Assembly (NCBI GenBank): GCA_035574235.1
Contig: DATLZA010000151.1
Location: forward strand, 1 to 32,663
Origin: Planctomycetota bacterium
Lineage (GTDB): Bacteria; Planctomycetota; MHYJ01; JACPRB01
DNA length: 32,663 nt
Direction of reading: 5' to 3'
The notes beneath the pieces are model-generated. The model did no database searches, had not been told where the DNA came from, and worked only from the letters and a program-made list of their open reading frames with translations. Numbering within the stretch: position 1 is the first letter of the stretch; each line of letters begins with the position of its first letter. Shown one piece after another: positions 8,315-15,819 of the stretch. The position numbers were made by a program, and so were the translations under genes.

Positions 8315-8947
8315 ATGTTCAATCTGCTGCCCAAGGAGGAGATTTTCTTCGATCTCTTCGAGCGCTCGGCGGCCAACGTCCACAAGGGCGCCGCGAAGCT
8401 CCTGGATCTCATGGAGAACTTCCGGGACATCCCGGCCCGGGCGCAGGAGATCAAGGACATCGAGCACGAGGGGGACCGGCTCACCCACGAGATGATCGAG
8501 CGCGTGAACCGGACCTTCATCACCCCGCTGGAGCGCGAGGACATCCACGAGCTGGCCTGCCGCCTGGACGACATCCTCGATCTCGTGGACACGGCGGTCA
8601 ACCGGATGATGCTCTACAAGTTCAAGGAGCCCACGGGGGACGCGGTGGCTCTGGCGCGATGCCTGGAAAAGGCCACGGGCTTCATTCGCGACGCGGTGCC
8701 CAAGCTGCGGCAGCTCGGCAACCGGCGCCACGTGGAGGCGCTCCTGAAGTGCTGCGTGGACGTGCACACCCAGGAGAACGAGGGGGACCGGATCGAGCAG
8801 CACGCGCTGGCGTCCCTCTTCGAGAACGGGCACGACCCGATCTTCGTCATCAAGTGGAAGGACATCTACCAGGACCTCGAGGCGGCCACGGACCGGTGCG
8901 AGGACGTCGCCAACGTGATCGAGGCCATCGTCCTCAAAAACGGGTAG
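8315..8947 (+). CDS. DUF47 (PhoU-like) phosphate transport accessory protein
   Basis: A 210-residue, almost wholly helical cytoplasmic protein of the DUF47/PhoU-like family that accompanies Pit permeases. The recurring E/D patterns typical of the metal-binding helices are visible: IEHEGDRLTHEMIERVNRTF, EREDIHELACRLDDILDLVD, CVDVHTQENEGDRIEQHAL and DIYQDLEAATDRCEDVANVIE. I chose the ATG at 8315 (MFNLLPKEE) because the family starts here and the promoter -10 lies just upstream; an in-frame extension to 8276 would overlap the promoter. The pit gene follows after 16 nt, so the pair is an operon. It probably regulates or stabilises Pit. Confidence 0.93.
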   Translation: MFNLLPKEEIFFDLFERSAANVHKGAAKLLDLMENFRDIPARAQEIKDIEHEGDRLTHEMIERVNRTFITPLEREDIHELACRLDDILDLVDTAVNRMMLYKFKEPTGDAVALARCLEKATGFIRDAVPKLRQLGNRRHVEALLKCCVDVHTQENEGDRIEQHALASLFENGHDPIFVIKWKDIYQDLEAATDRCEDVANVIEAIVLKNG

Positions 8948-8963
8948 GGGCCGGGCGGGGCTC

Positions 8964-10121
8964 ATGGATCCTCTAGCTCTGGTCGCGCTGGCGGTGCTGG
9001 CGGGGATCATCTTCGACCTCACCAACGGCTGGAACGATTCGGCCAACGCGATCGCCACGGTCGTGTCCACGCGCGTCCTGACGCCGCTGCGGGCGCTTCT
9101 TCTTTCGGCGGGGCTGAACTTCGTGGGGGCCCTCGTCTCCGTCAAGGTGGCCAGGACGATGGGGGCGGGGGTGGTGGAGCTGGCGCCCCGGCTGGATTCC
9201 GTGGTGATCGTGCTTTCGGCGATGCTGGCGGCGGCGGCGTGGGTGACGTGGTGCACGAAGCTCGGGCTTCCGATCAGCTGCTCGCACTCGCTCGTGGGGG
9301 GCCTCGTGGGGGCCACGGTCTTCGTCTCCGGCTGGGATTCCGTGAAGACGGCGGGTCTCGTGAAGATTCTGGTGGCGCTCCTGGCGTCGCCGCTGATCGG
9401 GTTCGTTCTGGCGTACCTCCTGGTCGTTTTGGCGACGTGGCTGGCGCACGATCTGGAGGCCACGCCGCGGCAGGGGCGGCGGGTGTTCGGGTTCTTCCAG
9501 CTGTGCTCCTCGAGCTTCATGGCCTTCGAGCACGGGAAGAACGACGCGCAGAAGGTGATGGGCGTGATCGCGCTGGCGCTTTTCGCCGGCGGGTATCTCA
9601 AGGACGACCAGGGCCGGGTCCTGACGAATCTCGATCAGCTCTACATTCCGCTGTGGGTGAAAATCGCCTGCGCGACGGCGATGGCGGTGGGGACCGCGGT
9701 CGGAGGATGGCGGGTGATCCACACGCTGGGTTCCCGGCTCGCGAAGATTTCGACGCTGGAAGGGTTCTCGGCGGAGACGGGGGCGGGCGCGGTGCTGGAG
9801 GTCGCGGCGAGCCTCGGAGTGCCGGTCTCGACGACGCACACGATCACGGGCGGGATCATCGGAGTGGGGGCGGCCAAGGGCGCCCGGGCGGTGCGGTGGG
9901 GGATCGGCGCGAAGATCGTCTGGGCGTGGGTTTTCACCCTTCCGGTCTGCTTCGCTCTGGGAGGGACGCTTTCGTGGTTCGCCGCGCGCACGAGCGCGGC
10001 CTGGATGGCGGCGGCGGTGGCGGCGGTGACGGCGCTCACGTTCGCGGCGGCGCGGGTCCGCTCGGCGCGCGCCGCGCAGGAGCCCTATCCGGCGCCGAAG
10101 CGCTCCGCCGTGAACGCGTAA
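8964..10121 (+). CDS. pit: Pit-family inorganic phosphate transporter
   Basis: A 385-residue inner-membrane protein of the PiT (PHO4) family, which imports phosphate or metal-phosphate coupled to the ion gradient. Both halves of the family's internal repeat carry the signature: FDLTNGWNDSANAIATVVSTR (about 17-37) near the N-terminus and FEHGKNDAQKVMGVIALAL at mid-protein. GLPISCSHSLVGGLVG and GVPVSTTHTITGGIIGVG are the matching substrate-site loops. About ten hydrophobic segments are visible, with a cytoplasmic loop between halves. It follows the DUF47 gene by 16 nt. The last 37 bp of its coding sequence overlap the end of the convergent AMMECR1 gene. Confidence 0.96.
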   Translation: MDPLALVALAVLAGIIFDLTNGWNDSANAIATVVSTRVLTPLRALLLSAGLNFVGALVSVKVARTMGAGVVELAPRLDSVVIVLSAMLAAAAWVTWCTKLGLPISCSHSLVGGLVGATVFVSGWDSVKTAGLVKILVALLASPLIGFVLAYLLVVLATWLAHDLEATPRQGRRVFGFFQLCSSSFMAFEHGKNDAQKVMGVIALALFAGGYLKDDQGRVLTNLDQLYIPLWVKIACATAMAVGTAVGGWRVIHTLGSRLAKISTLEGFSAETGAGAVLEVAASLGVPVSTTHTITGGIIGVGAAKGARAVRWGIGAKIVWAWVFTLPVCFALGGTLSWFAARTSAAWMAAAVAAVTALTFAAARVRSARAAQEPYPAPKRSAVNA

Positions 10122-10618
10122 AGCTCCGCCTCGGGGTCTCCCGGCGGGAGTCCCGCTTTCTCGAACGCGCGCCTCAGGAATTCCTCGCGATCCCACCCCC
10201 GTTCCGCGGCCACCTGCGGCAGAAGCAGCCCCGCGCGGGATCCTCGCCGGACGTAGAGGCCGTGGAGTCCGGGGACGATCTCCTCGGGGCGGACGGGACG
10301 GATCGGGGAGAGGATGGAAATCTCGATCGCGAGGTCCGCGAGTTCCTCCGGGCGGAGCGGTTCGAAGCGCCCATCCTGCCGGGCGGCCGCGCGGGCCATG
10401 TCCCGGACGGATTCCCACAGGGGGGCGACGGCCTGGACGTGGCCGACGCACCCGCGCAGGCGTCCGGCGGCGCGCAAGGTAACGAAAGCGGCGCCCTTCT
10501 CGCGAAGGGCGCCGCGAAGAGACGCCGGGGCGGGCGGCGGGTCGCCGTCGCGGACGGCGGCTTCCACCGCGCGTCGGGCCAGGTCCAGGAGCGCGCGCCG
10601 GTCCTCGTCCGGGAGCAC
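10085..10618 (-). CDS. AMMECR1-domain protein
   Basis: A 177-residue AMMECR1-family protein (the AmmeMemoRadiSam protein A type). Recognisable blocks are GAAFVTLRAAGRLRGCVGHV (the family LRGCIG motif), ESVRDMARAAARQDGRFEPL, LADLAIEISILSPIRPV, GLYVRRGSRAGLLLPQVA and WDREEFLRRAFEKAGLP. These correspond to the conserved order VTLxxxGxLRGCIG, A...D.RF.PL, E.SVLSP, G.....G...G.LLPQV. The biochemical role of the family is not settled. The start is taken as GTG at 10618, the only standard start between the upstream gene's stop (10642) and the domain. No Shine-Dalgarno is seen, but a TACACT -10-like hexamer lies six bases upstream. It lacks the MEMO and radical-SAM partners often found with it. Confidence 0.88.
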   Translation of the reverse strand: MLPDEDRRALLDLARRAVEAAVRDGDPPPAPASLRGALREKGAAFVTLRAAGRLRGCVGHVQAVAPLWESVRDMARAAARQDGRFEPLRPEELADLAIEISILSPIRPVRPEEIVPGLHGLYVRRGSRAGLLLPQVAAERGWDREEFLRRAFEKAGLPPGDPEAELYAFTAERFGAG

Positions 10619-10641
10619 CGGATCAGTGTACCCGGATCGTT

Positions 10642-11331
10642 CTATTTGAGCGAGGTCCGGGCGCCCGTCGGGGCGGCCGCGGCTTCGACGAAGATCTCGA
10701 CGCGGCGGCAGGCCTTGTCGCCGCCGGACCGGGGCTCCGTGGATCCCTTGGCTTCGATCCACATGTTGCGCTCGGGGACGCCGTTCTTGAGGAGCTCGCC
10801 CATCACGGCGACGGCGCGCTTGGCGCTCAGCTCGAGGTTGGTGTCGGTGTCGAGCTTCTGCTTGGTGGAGGCCAGCGCGACGCGGCGACGGTCCGTGTGG
10901 CCCACGATCTTGAGCCGCCCGGAGCGGTGGGACTCGGCGAACTTCTTGAGCACCTCGCGGCCCTTGGCGCTGATCTCGTAGCTTCCGGAGTCGAAAAGGA
11001 GGTCCGTCGCCATGACGACGGCGCCGGTGCGGGGGTCCACGTAGACGTCGCGCTCGTCCACGCCCAGACCGGCCAGCGCCCGCTTGAGGCTCTCGGCGAG
11101 CTCCGCGTTGATGCGGTTGGCCTCGGCGGTGAGGTCCATCTCGCCCTTGAGCTTGTCGTAGGCGTCGGCCTTGGGCCGGAGGGTCGCCACCTCGCGCTCG
11201 AGGGCCTCGATGTACTCCTTCTGCTGGGCCGTGTCGCGGTCATACTGCTGCTTGGGGACGAAGACGCCGCTGCAGCCGACGGAGGCCAGACCCGCCGCCG
11301 CCAGGCACGCCAGGAAGAACTTGGACGACAT
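10642..11331 (-). CDS. OmpA-family peptidoglycan-associated lipoprotein
   Basis: A 229-residue lipoprotein with signal peptide and lipobox ASVGC (Cys20). Residues about 28-90 form a heptad-like coiled coil (QQYDRDTAQQKEYIEALERE...) followed by a short beta/helix region. From about 100 onward is an OmpA C-terminal domain with LLFDSGSYEISAKGREVLKKF, the VGHTD motif whose Asp binds diaminopimelate, LSAKRAVAVMGELLKNGV and the closing RRVEIFV. It should sit in the outer membrane and grip peptidoglycan, as Pal does, but no tol genes are near. It differs from plain Pal by its coiled-coil spacer. A strong promoter and a GGAGAGAGGGGGAG ribosome site precede the ATG. AMMECR1 follows 23 nt downstream. 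Confidence 0.92.
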   Translation of the reverse strand: MSSKFFLACLAAAGLASVGCSGVFVPKQQYDRDTAQQKEYIEALEREVATLRPKADAYDKLKGEMDLTAEANRINAELAESLKRALAGLGVDERDVYVDPRTGAVVMATDLLFDSGSYEISAKGREVLKKFAESHRSGRLKIVGHTDRRRVALASTKQKLDTDTNLELSAKRAVAVMGELLKNGVPERNMWIEAKGSTEPRSGGDKACRRVEIFVEAAAAPTGARTSLK

Positions 11332-11371
11332 GACGCTCCCCCTCTCTCCAATGAGGAAACCCGACGCATCC

Positions 11372-11392
11372 GGCCCGGCCCCTTGCCGGGCC
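11372..11392 (-). promoter_or_regulatory. GC-rich hairpin in the OmpA lipoprotein leader
   Basis: GGCCCGGC (11372-11379) and GCCGGGCC (11385-11392) form an 8-bp stem with a 5-base loop. It lies in the transcribed leader about 12 bases past the -10. No U-tract follows on the minus strand, so mRNA stabilisation or leader control is more likely than termination. Confidence 0.45.
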
Positions 11393-11403
11393 CGACGTCG
11401 TAA

Positions 11404-11431
11404 AGTCTAAAGCATAAATTACGATTGTCAA
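11404..11431 (-). promoter_or_regulatory. Promoter of the OmpA lipoprotein gene
   Basis: On the minus strand, TTGACA (11431-11426), a 16-bp AT-rich spacer and TAGACT (11409-11404). It lies just downstream of the terminator of the preceding operon, as expected for a new transcription unit. Confidence 0.7.
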
Positions 11432-11450
11432 GGTCGCCTCCCTGCGGAAG

Positions 11451-11481
11451 AAAAAAACCCCCGGCCGGGGGGCCGGGGGTT
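11451..11481 (-). terminator. Rho-independent terminator of the HTH-membrane operon
   Basis: On the minus strand an 11-bp stem (AACCCCCGGCC / GGCCGGGGGTT, 11456-11481) with a 4-base loop runs straight into seven T residues (11457-11451). It begins 22 bp after the stop at 11503. Confidence 0.9.
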
Positions 11482-11502
11482 CGGAACGGTCGATGCGGAA
11501 CG

Positions 11503-12396
11503 CTACTGCGGAGCGGCCGCCTCCCCGCCGATCGGCTGGGGGGGCTTGCGGAACGTGGGGCCCGTATAGGCCTCATGCCGCACGCGCGGATCGGGGTCCA
11601 GCAGCGGCGGCGCCTTGCCTTCGAAGCGGCTCTCGTGGAACCGGCGCCAGTTGGGATCCTCCCAGAACTTGTTGAGGATCCATTCCGCCACGCCGGCCGT
11701 GACGCCCGAAGGCTGATCCACCTTGCCGCTTTCCATCCGAACGGAATCGTAGACGAAGAACATTCCGTACAGGGACGCCAGGAACGCCAGGAAGACGAAG
11801 AGCGTCCAGACGGGATGAGGCCGCTTGCGCTCGATCTCCTCCTCGACGGCCACGGGGATCCGGGCGCTGACCTTGCGCTGAATGCCCGTCTGGCCCGTGC
11901 GCTTGCGGGCGGGAGCGACCGGAGGGGGAGCGGCCGGAACCTCCGCTTCGACCGCCTCGGCGGCGACGGTCTCCTCCGCCGCGTCTTCGGCGAGCTTGAG
12001 AGGCTCGGTGCTCAGGCCCGTGTCCGTGTCCTCCTCGATGAAAGTTTCCTCTTCCTCCCGGCCGACCTCCTCCGTGGGGAGCACCAGGTCGTCCTCCTTG
12101 CCCTTGCCCACCGCGGCCAGCTGGGCGGAGGTGTCCGAGAGGGCCGCCGTCTCCTGGCCGATGTCGAGATCCAGGACCGTCTCATCGGTCGTCTCCGACG
12201 AGGGCGTGGAGGGAAGGATGATCGTAGGCTCCGTGATGCGCCCCTTCTTGAGGCTCTCCACGTCCTCCTTCTTGAACTTCATCTTGTTTTCGTCCCGGAA
12301 GGCGCGGAGTTCCCCTTCCGAGACCATGCGCTTGAGCTCTTCTTCGCCGAGCTCGAGCTCGCGCATGACGTCTTCGAAGCTGAAGTAGTCGGCCAC
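11503..12396 (-). CDS. Membrane-anchored protein with N-terminal HTH (MerR/excisionase-like) domain
   Basis: A 297-residue protein. Residues 1-50 (YFSFEDVMRELELGEEEL...GELRAFRDENKMKFKKEDVESL) match the small winged-helix excisionase/MerR type, where a helix-turn-helix is followed by a GELRAFR-like wing. Residues 52-160 are acidic and low in complexity, and 160-195 turn basic. One membrane helix lies at about 197-216 (WTLFVFLAFLASLYGMFFVY). About 80 residues follow outside (N-in topology), including a Trp-rich stretch WEDPNWRRFHESRF. A membrane-tethered DNA-binding or anchoring protein is the natural reading, but no target is visible. It lies 15 nt after the small membrane protein and is closed by a strong terminator. 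No named family is recognised. Confidence 0.75.
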   Translation of the reverse strand: MADYFSFEDVMRELELGEEELKRMVSEGELRAFRDENKMKFKKEDVESLKKGRITEPTIILPSTPSSETTDETVLDLDIGQETAALSDTSAQLAAVGKGKEDDLVLPTEEVGREEEETFIEEDTDTGLSTEPLKLAEDAAEETVAAEAVEAEVPAAPPPVAPARKRTGQTGIQRKVSARIPVAVEEEIERKRPHPVWTLFVFLAFLASLYGMFFVYDSVRMESGKVDQPSGVTAGVAEWILNKFWEDPNWRRFHESRFEGKAPPLLDPDPRVRHEAYTGPTFRKPPQPIGGEAAAPQ

Positions 12397-12411
12397 GGCG
12401 TCCTCCGTATC

Positions 12412-12852
12412 CTACTTGTTGTCCTTGCTGTCCCCGCCGCCCCCGGACGCCCGCTTCTGCTTGCGGAGGTCCTCGACGATGTCCCGGACGTGGGGCCGGT
12501 CGTTGGAGAGCTCCAGGAGGTCCATGTCGTACGTGATGTCGCGGACGGCCGCCAGCTTGATCGTGCGGGCGCCGTTGGAAACCTGATAGCAGCAGAGGGT
12601 GAGCCGCTCGCTCTTTTTGAGGTCGGAAGGGCCCGTTTCGGCGGGTCGCTTGTAGATGACCCAGAGGATGTCGTTCATGTTGGATTGCGAGGCTCCCGTG
12701 CCGATGAGAAGCCCGGCGCCGGCGGCGCTGTCGGCCGTCTGAAGCGGCGAGGCCTCCGCGCGCGGCTCGCGGTTCTGCAGAACCACCACGGTGAGAAGCA
12801 CCGCGATGATCCCGGACATGATCCCCATCGAGAAGTAGCTCCACTTCTGCAT
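12412..12852 (-). CDS. Small single-pass membrane protein of unknown function
   Basis: A 146-residue protein with one N-terminal membrane helix (about residues 8-26, MGIMSGIIAVLLTVVVLQN). A soluble exported part of about 115 residues follows and ends in a charged Gly/Lys tail. The mature part holds a plausible beta-rich segment (LTLCCYQVSNGARTIKLAAVRDITYDMDLLEL). I do not recognise the family. I use the ATG at 12852 because AGAAGGGGG lies 6 nt upstream. It is the first gene of a two-gene operon with the HTH membrane protein 15 nt downstream, and both span the inner membrane once, so they may form a complex. Confidence 0.75.
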   Translation of the reverse strand: MQKWSYFSMGIMSGIIAVLLTVVVLQNREPRAEASPLQTADSAAGAGLLIGTGASQSNMNDILWVIYKRPAETGPSDLKKSERLTLCCYQVSNGARTIKLAAVRDITYDMDLLELSNDRPHVRDIVEDLRKQKRASGGGGDSKDNK

Positions 12853-12893
12853 CGCTGACCCCCTTCTGCGGAGACGCCCGCCCAAAGGACGAT

Positions 12894-12920
12894 TTGATAC
12901 CGCCCCCCGGACGGTGTCAA
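12894..12920 (-). promoter_or_regulatory. Promoter of the small membrane protein-HTH operon
   Basis: On the minus strand, TTGACA (12920-12915) is perfect. TATCAA (12899-12894) follows after 15 bp, which is short; a weaker -10 at 17 bp is also possible. The -35 and position are convincing, the -10 less so. Confidence 0.45.
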
Positions 12921-12987
12921 GCGAATTCGGCCGCTCCTTATGTATAGACGACGCGGGGGGGCCTTTTCCCGCGAAAATCGGGACGCC

Positions 12988-13644
12988 CTACTTGGGCGGG
13001 GGCTCGACCCGGACGCCCCGCAGGACGACGTCGTCCCAGTCGGCCGTGTCGTCGAACGTGCCCAGACCCACCCGGCCCCAGGCGAAGGTGCGGTCCTCGG
13101 CGGTCTGAACGGGGCGGGAGAAGTCGTCGAAGAAGACCTCGATCCGCCCGTCCGAGACGCGGCGCGTCACCCGGATCCGGTGCCATCCGTCGGTCCAGGG
13201 AGTGCCCTCGGTGGTGCGGGAGGAAATCTTCCGCCGGGGAGCGCCGTTGACGATGAAGATCTGGTGCGCGTGGTCGTCGGCCTTCTTGCCGAGATGCGTG
13301 TAGTAAAAGCGCGCCGGGTCCTGGTAGCCGAAGATGACGCAGACGTCCCGGTGGTTGTAGTCCCGCGCGGTGCTGCGCACCCGGGCCTCCAGGACGAAAT
13401 CCCCGACCACGACGTCCTTGAGGAGCGCGATGTTCAAGGGGCTCCGGTGGGGAGGCTCGTAGGCGCTTTTTCGGAACTGGCTGTAGATCTTGCCCGAAGG
13501 CGTCTCCACGATCTTCCAGGCGGCCGGATCCGTAGGTTCCCAGCGCGCCGCGCCGCCCTCGAAGTCCTCCGTCAGCAGGACGGGCGGTCCGTCCTCCTGC
13601 GCCGCCGTCAGAGCCGCCGCCGCCAGGATCGCCAGCGTCCGCAT
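12988..13644 (-). CDS. Secreted concanavalin-like (LamG/DUF1080-type) protein
   Basis: A 218-residue exported protein. The signal peptide is MRTLAILAAAALTAAQ. The remainder is a beta-sandwich pattern seen in lectin/glucanase-like and DUF1080-type domains: EDFEGGAARWEP, WKIVETPSGKIYSQ, DFVLEARVRST, VIFGYQDPARFYYTHLG, GWHRIRVTRRVSDGRIEVFFDD and GRVGLGTFDDTADWDDVVLRGV. Such proteins bind or cleave glycans in the periplasm or outside; no catalytic residues can be assigned by eye. GGGAGG precedes the ATG at 13644. It stands alone, divergent from prfB. A second DUF1080-like gene lies at 21785. Confidence 0.78.
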   Translation of the reverse strand: MRTLAILAAAALTAAQEDGPPVLLTEDFEGGAARWEPTDPAAWKIVETPSGKIYSQFRKSAYEPPHRSPLNIALLKDVVVGDFVLEARVRSTARDYNHRDVCVIFGYQDPARFYYTHLGKKADDHAHQIFIVNGAPRRKISSRTTEGTPWTDGWHRIRVTRRVSDGRIEVFFDDFSRPVQTAEDRTFAWGRVGLGTFDDTADWDDVVLRGVRVEPPPK

Positions 13645-13680
13645 CGGATTCCTCCCTTCGTCGCCGCCTCCCGGGGCGAC

Positions 13681-13710
13681 ATGATACCCCGGCCGGACGC
13701 GCGATGTCCA
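13681..13710 (-). promoter_or_regulatory. Promoter of the secreted lectin-like gene
   Basis: On the minus strand, TGGACA (13710-13705), an 18-bp spacer and TATCAT (13686-13681). The leader is about 30 nt and contains the GGGAGG ribosome site. Confidence 0.5.
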
Positions 13711-13721
13711 TTCCGGGACGG

Positions 13722-13750
13722 TTGCTTTCCGCGGCGCCGGCGACTACACT
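13722..13750 (+). promoter_or_regulatory. Promoter of prfB (apparently leaderless)
   Basis: TTGCTT (13722-13727), a 17-bp spacer and TACACT (13745-13750). Eight bases without a ribosome site separate the -10 from the ATG at 13759. Confidence 0.5.
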
Positions 13751-13758
13751 AGGCCGCC

Positions 13759-14860
13759 ATGAAAGACGAGGTCATCTCTCAGCTGCGCTCCCTCCTGGCC
13801 CGCCTCGAGTCCCTCCGGGACTCTCTTTGAGATCGACCGCAAGGAAGCCCGCGTCCGCGAGATCGAAGCCTTGATGTCCGCGTCCGGCTTCTGGAACCGG
13901 CCGGACGAAGCCCGCGGCGTGGTCGCCGAGCTCAAGTCCGTCAAGGGCGTCGTCGAATCCTACCGTTCCCTTCGCCGGGACCTCGAGGACGAAATCGGCC
14001 TGCTCGAGCTGTGCGACGAGGCCAAGGACCACGCCCACGTGGCCCAGACCGCCGAAAAGGCGCGCGACTACCAGCGGCGCGTCGAGGCGGTCGAGGTGCA
14101 GGCGCTTTTCACCGGCAAGAACGACGCGCGGGACGTCTACCTCTCGATCCACGCGGGGGCCGGGGGCGTGGACGCGATGGACTGGGCGCAGATGCTGGAA
14201 CGGATGTACCTGCGGTGGCTCCAGCGGCGCGGCTACGAGGCGGAGGTGATCGACGAGCAGGAAGGCGAGGAAGCGGGCCTCAAGCGCGCGGTCATCGAGG
14301 TCCGCGGGCCGTACGCCTTCGGGTACCTCAAGAGCGAAATCGGCGTCCACCGCCTGGTGCGGCTGTCCCCGTTCGACGCCAACCACCGCCGCCAGACGAG
14401 CTTCGCCTCGGTGGATGTCGTGCCGCAGTACGACGACATCGAGGTGGAGATCAAGGAGGGCGATCTCAAGATCGACACCTTCTCCGCGGGCGGTCCCGGC
14501 GGCCAGCACGTCAACAAGACCCAGAGCGCCGTGCGGATCACGCACCTGCCCACGGGCGTCGTCGTCTCCTGCCAGAGTCAGCGGTCGCAGCTTCTGAACC
14601 GGAAGTACGCCCTCCGGGCGCTCGCCTCCAAGCTCCACCAGCTCGAGGAGGCCAAGCGCGAGGCGGAGTTCGCCAAGATGTACGGCGAGAAGGGGGAGAT
14701 CGCCTTCGGCAACCAGATCCGGTCCTACGTGATGCAGCCCTACACGCTCGTCAAGGACCACCGCACCGAATACGAGACCGGCAACATTCAGGCGGTGCTC
14801 GACGGGGAGATCGATCCCTTCATCGAGGCCTTCCTGCGCTGGAAGGGGCGGAAGTATTAA
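13759..14860 (+). CDS. prfB: Peptide chain release factor 2 (programmed +1 frameshift)
   Basis: RF2 of 366 residues, which releases peptides at UGA and UAA codons. It is read as 23 codons from the ATG at 13759 to CTT (13825-13827), then a +1 slip over TGA and continuation from GAG at 13829 to TAA 14858-14860. The joined protein runs ...RDSL-EIDRKEAR... and matches RF2 in length and order. The stop-recognition SPF motif lies in RLSPFDANHRRQTSF and the catalytic GGQ falls at about residues 247-249 (GGPGGQHVNKT), almost the E. coli position. The in-frame TGA at codon 24 is the usual autoregulatory device: low RF2 favours the frameshift. The normal AGGGGG stimulator before the slip site is weak here. 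The gene ends in a TTAA shared with metF on the other strand. Confidence 0.96.
13825..13831 (+). promoter_or_regulatory. prfB programmed frameshift site
   Basis: The heptamer CTTTGAG is a slippery CTT codon followed by an in-frame TGA. The classic site is CTTTGAC preceded a few bases earlier by AGGGGG. Here the following base is G and the only upstream anti-SD complement is a short GGGA (13817-13820). Confidence 0.88.
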
Positions 14861-15783
14861 CCCCGCGGCCGCCCCGGGTCCGCCGCGCGCGCCAGCCCCA
14901 GGTTGAGGTAGATCTGCAGCGTCGCGTCCGACTGGTTGAGCGTGTAGAAGTGGAGTCCCCGCGCCTCGTGGTCCAGAAGATCGCGGCACTGCTCGGTCGC
15001 CCAGTGGATGCCCACCCGCCGGACGGCCTCCGGATCCCCCTGGCAGCGGCGGATCGCCCGCAGGAGCGCCGCCGGAAAGTTCGTGCCCGCCGCCAGCTCC
15101 GCCATCCGGTGCATCCCCGACTCGGAGGTGATCGGCATGATCCCCGCCAGGATGGGCACCCGGATTCCGGCCAGCTCGCAGCGGTCCCGGAAGTCGTAGA
15201 AGACGGCGTTGTCGAAGAAAAGCTGCGTGACGATGTAGTCGGCGCCCGCGTCCACCTTGGCCTTCAGGTAGTCCATCTCGCGCAGCCGGTTGGGCGTCGC
15301 CGGGTGCCCCTCGGGGAAGCCCGCGACCCCGATTCCGAACCCGCGCGGGTCCGGATGCCGGCCGGCCGCGTTGAACGTGCGGATGTGCCGCACCAGATCC
15401 GCCGCATAGCGGAAGGCGTCCCGCGAACGGTCCCAGCCGGGGCGGTCCCGCGGAGGGTCCCCCGAGAGCGCCAGGATGTTTCCCACCCCCGCCGCCGCCC
15501 AGCGCTCGAGGATCTCGTCGATCTCCCGCCGGCTGTGGCACACGCAGGTGAGGTGCGGGATCGCCTCCAGGCGCGTCTCGCGGCGCAGGCGCAGGACGAG
15601 CGCGTCCGTGAGGTCCCGCGTGCTCCCCCCGGCCCCGTAGGTCACGTCCACGAAGCTCGGCTTGAGGGGCTCCAGCTGCGCGATCGTCCGGAAGAGCCGC
15701 TCCGAGGCCTCCGGCGTCCTGGGGGGGAAGAACTCGAAGGAAAACGTCGTCGGATGGGCCCGGAAGATGTCCGCGATGTGCAC
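14857..15783 (-). CDS. metF: Methylenetetrahydrofolate reductase
   Basis: A 308-residue FAD enzyme that reduces 5,10-methylene-THF to 5-methyl-THF, feeding methionine synthesis or acetyl-CoA-pathway carbon. Typical blocks are present: FSFEFFPPRTPEA at the N-terminus (with the catalytic Glu of the FEFFPP box), FVDVTYGAGGSTRD, IPHLTCVCHSR, NILALSGDPP, VAGFPEGHP, DYIVTQLFFDN and VPILAGIMPI. The start is GTG at 15783, the codon opening the conserved N-terminus. There is no Shine-Dalgarno, and the promoter -10 lies six bases upstream. Its TAA (14859-14857) shares bases with the prfB stop. It lies 32 nt after potD on the same strand but has its own promoter. Confidence 0.96.
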   Translation of the reverse strand: MHIADIFRAHPTTFSFEFFPPRTPEASERLFRTIAQLEPLKPSFVDVTYGAGGSTRDLTDALVLRLRRETRLEAIPHLTCVCHSRREIDEILERWAAAGVGNILALSGDPPRDRPGWDRSRDAFRYAADLVRHIRTFNAAGRHPDPRGFGIGVAGFPEGHPATPNRLREMDYLKAKVDAGADYIVTQLFFDNAVFYDFRDRCELAGIRVPILAGIMPITSESGMHRMAELAAGTNFPAALLRAIRRCQGDPEAVRRVGIHWATEQCRDLLDHEARGLHFYTLNQSDATLQIYLNLGLARAADPGRPRG

Positions 15784-15789
15784 CGGGCG

Positions 15790-15819
15790 ATCTTACGGGA
15801 GCCCCGCGGACGAGGTCAA
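15790..15819 (-). promoter_or_regulatory. Promoter of metF (apparently leaderless)
   Basis: On the minus strand, TTGACC (15819-15814), an 18-bp spacer and TAAGAT (15795-15790). The -35 overlaps the potD stop. Only six bases lie between the -10 and the GTG. Confidence 0.5.

Noticed and set aside
13759-13830. prfB as a pseudogene because of the early in-frame TGA
   Set aside because: CTT-TGA at codon 24 is the classic programmed frameshift position and the rest of RF2 is intact, including SPF and GGQ.
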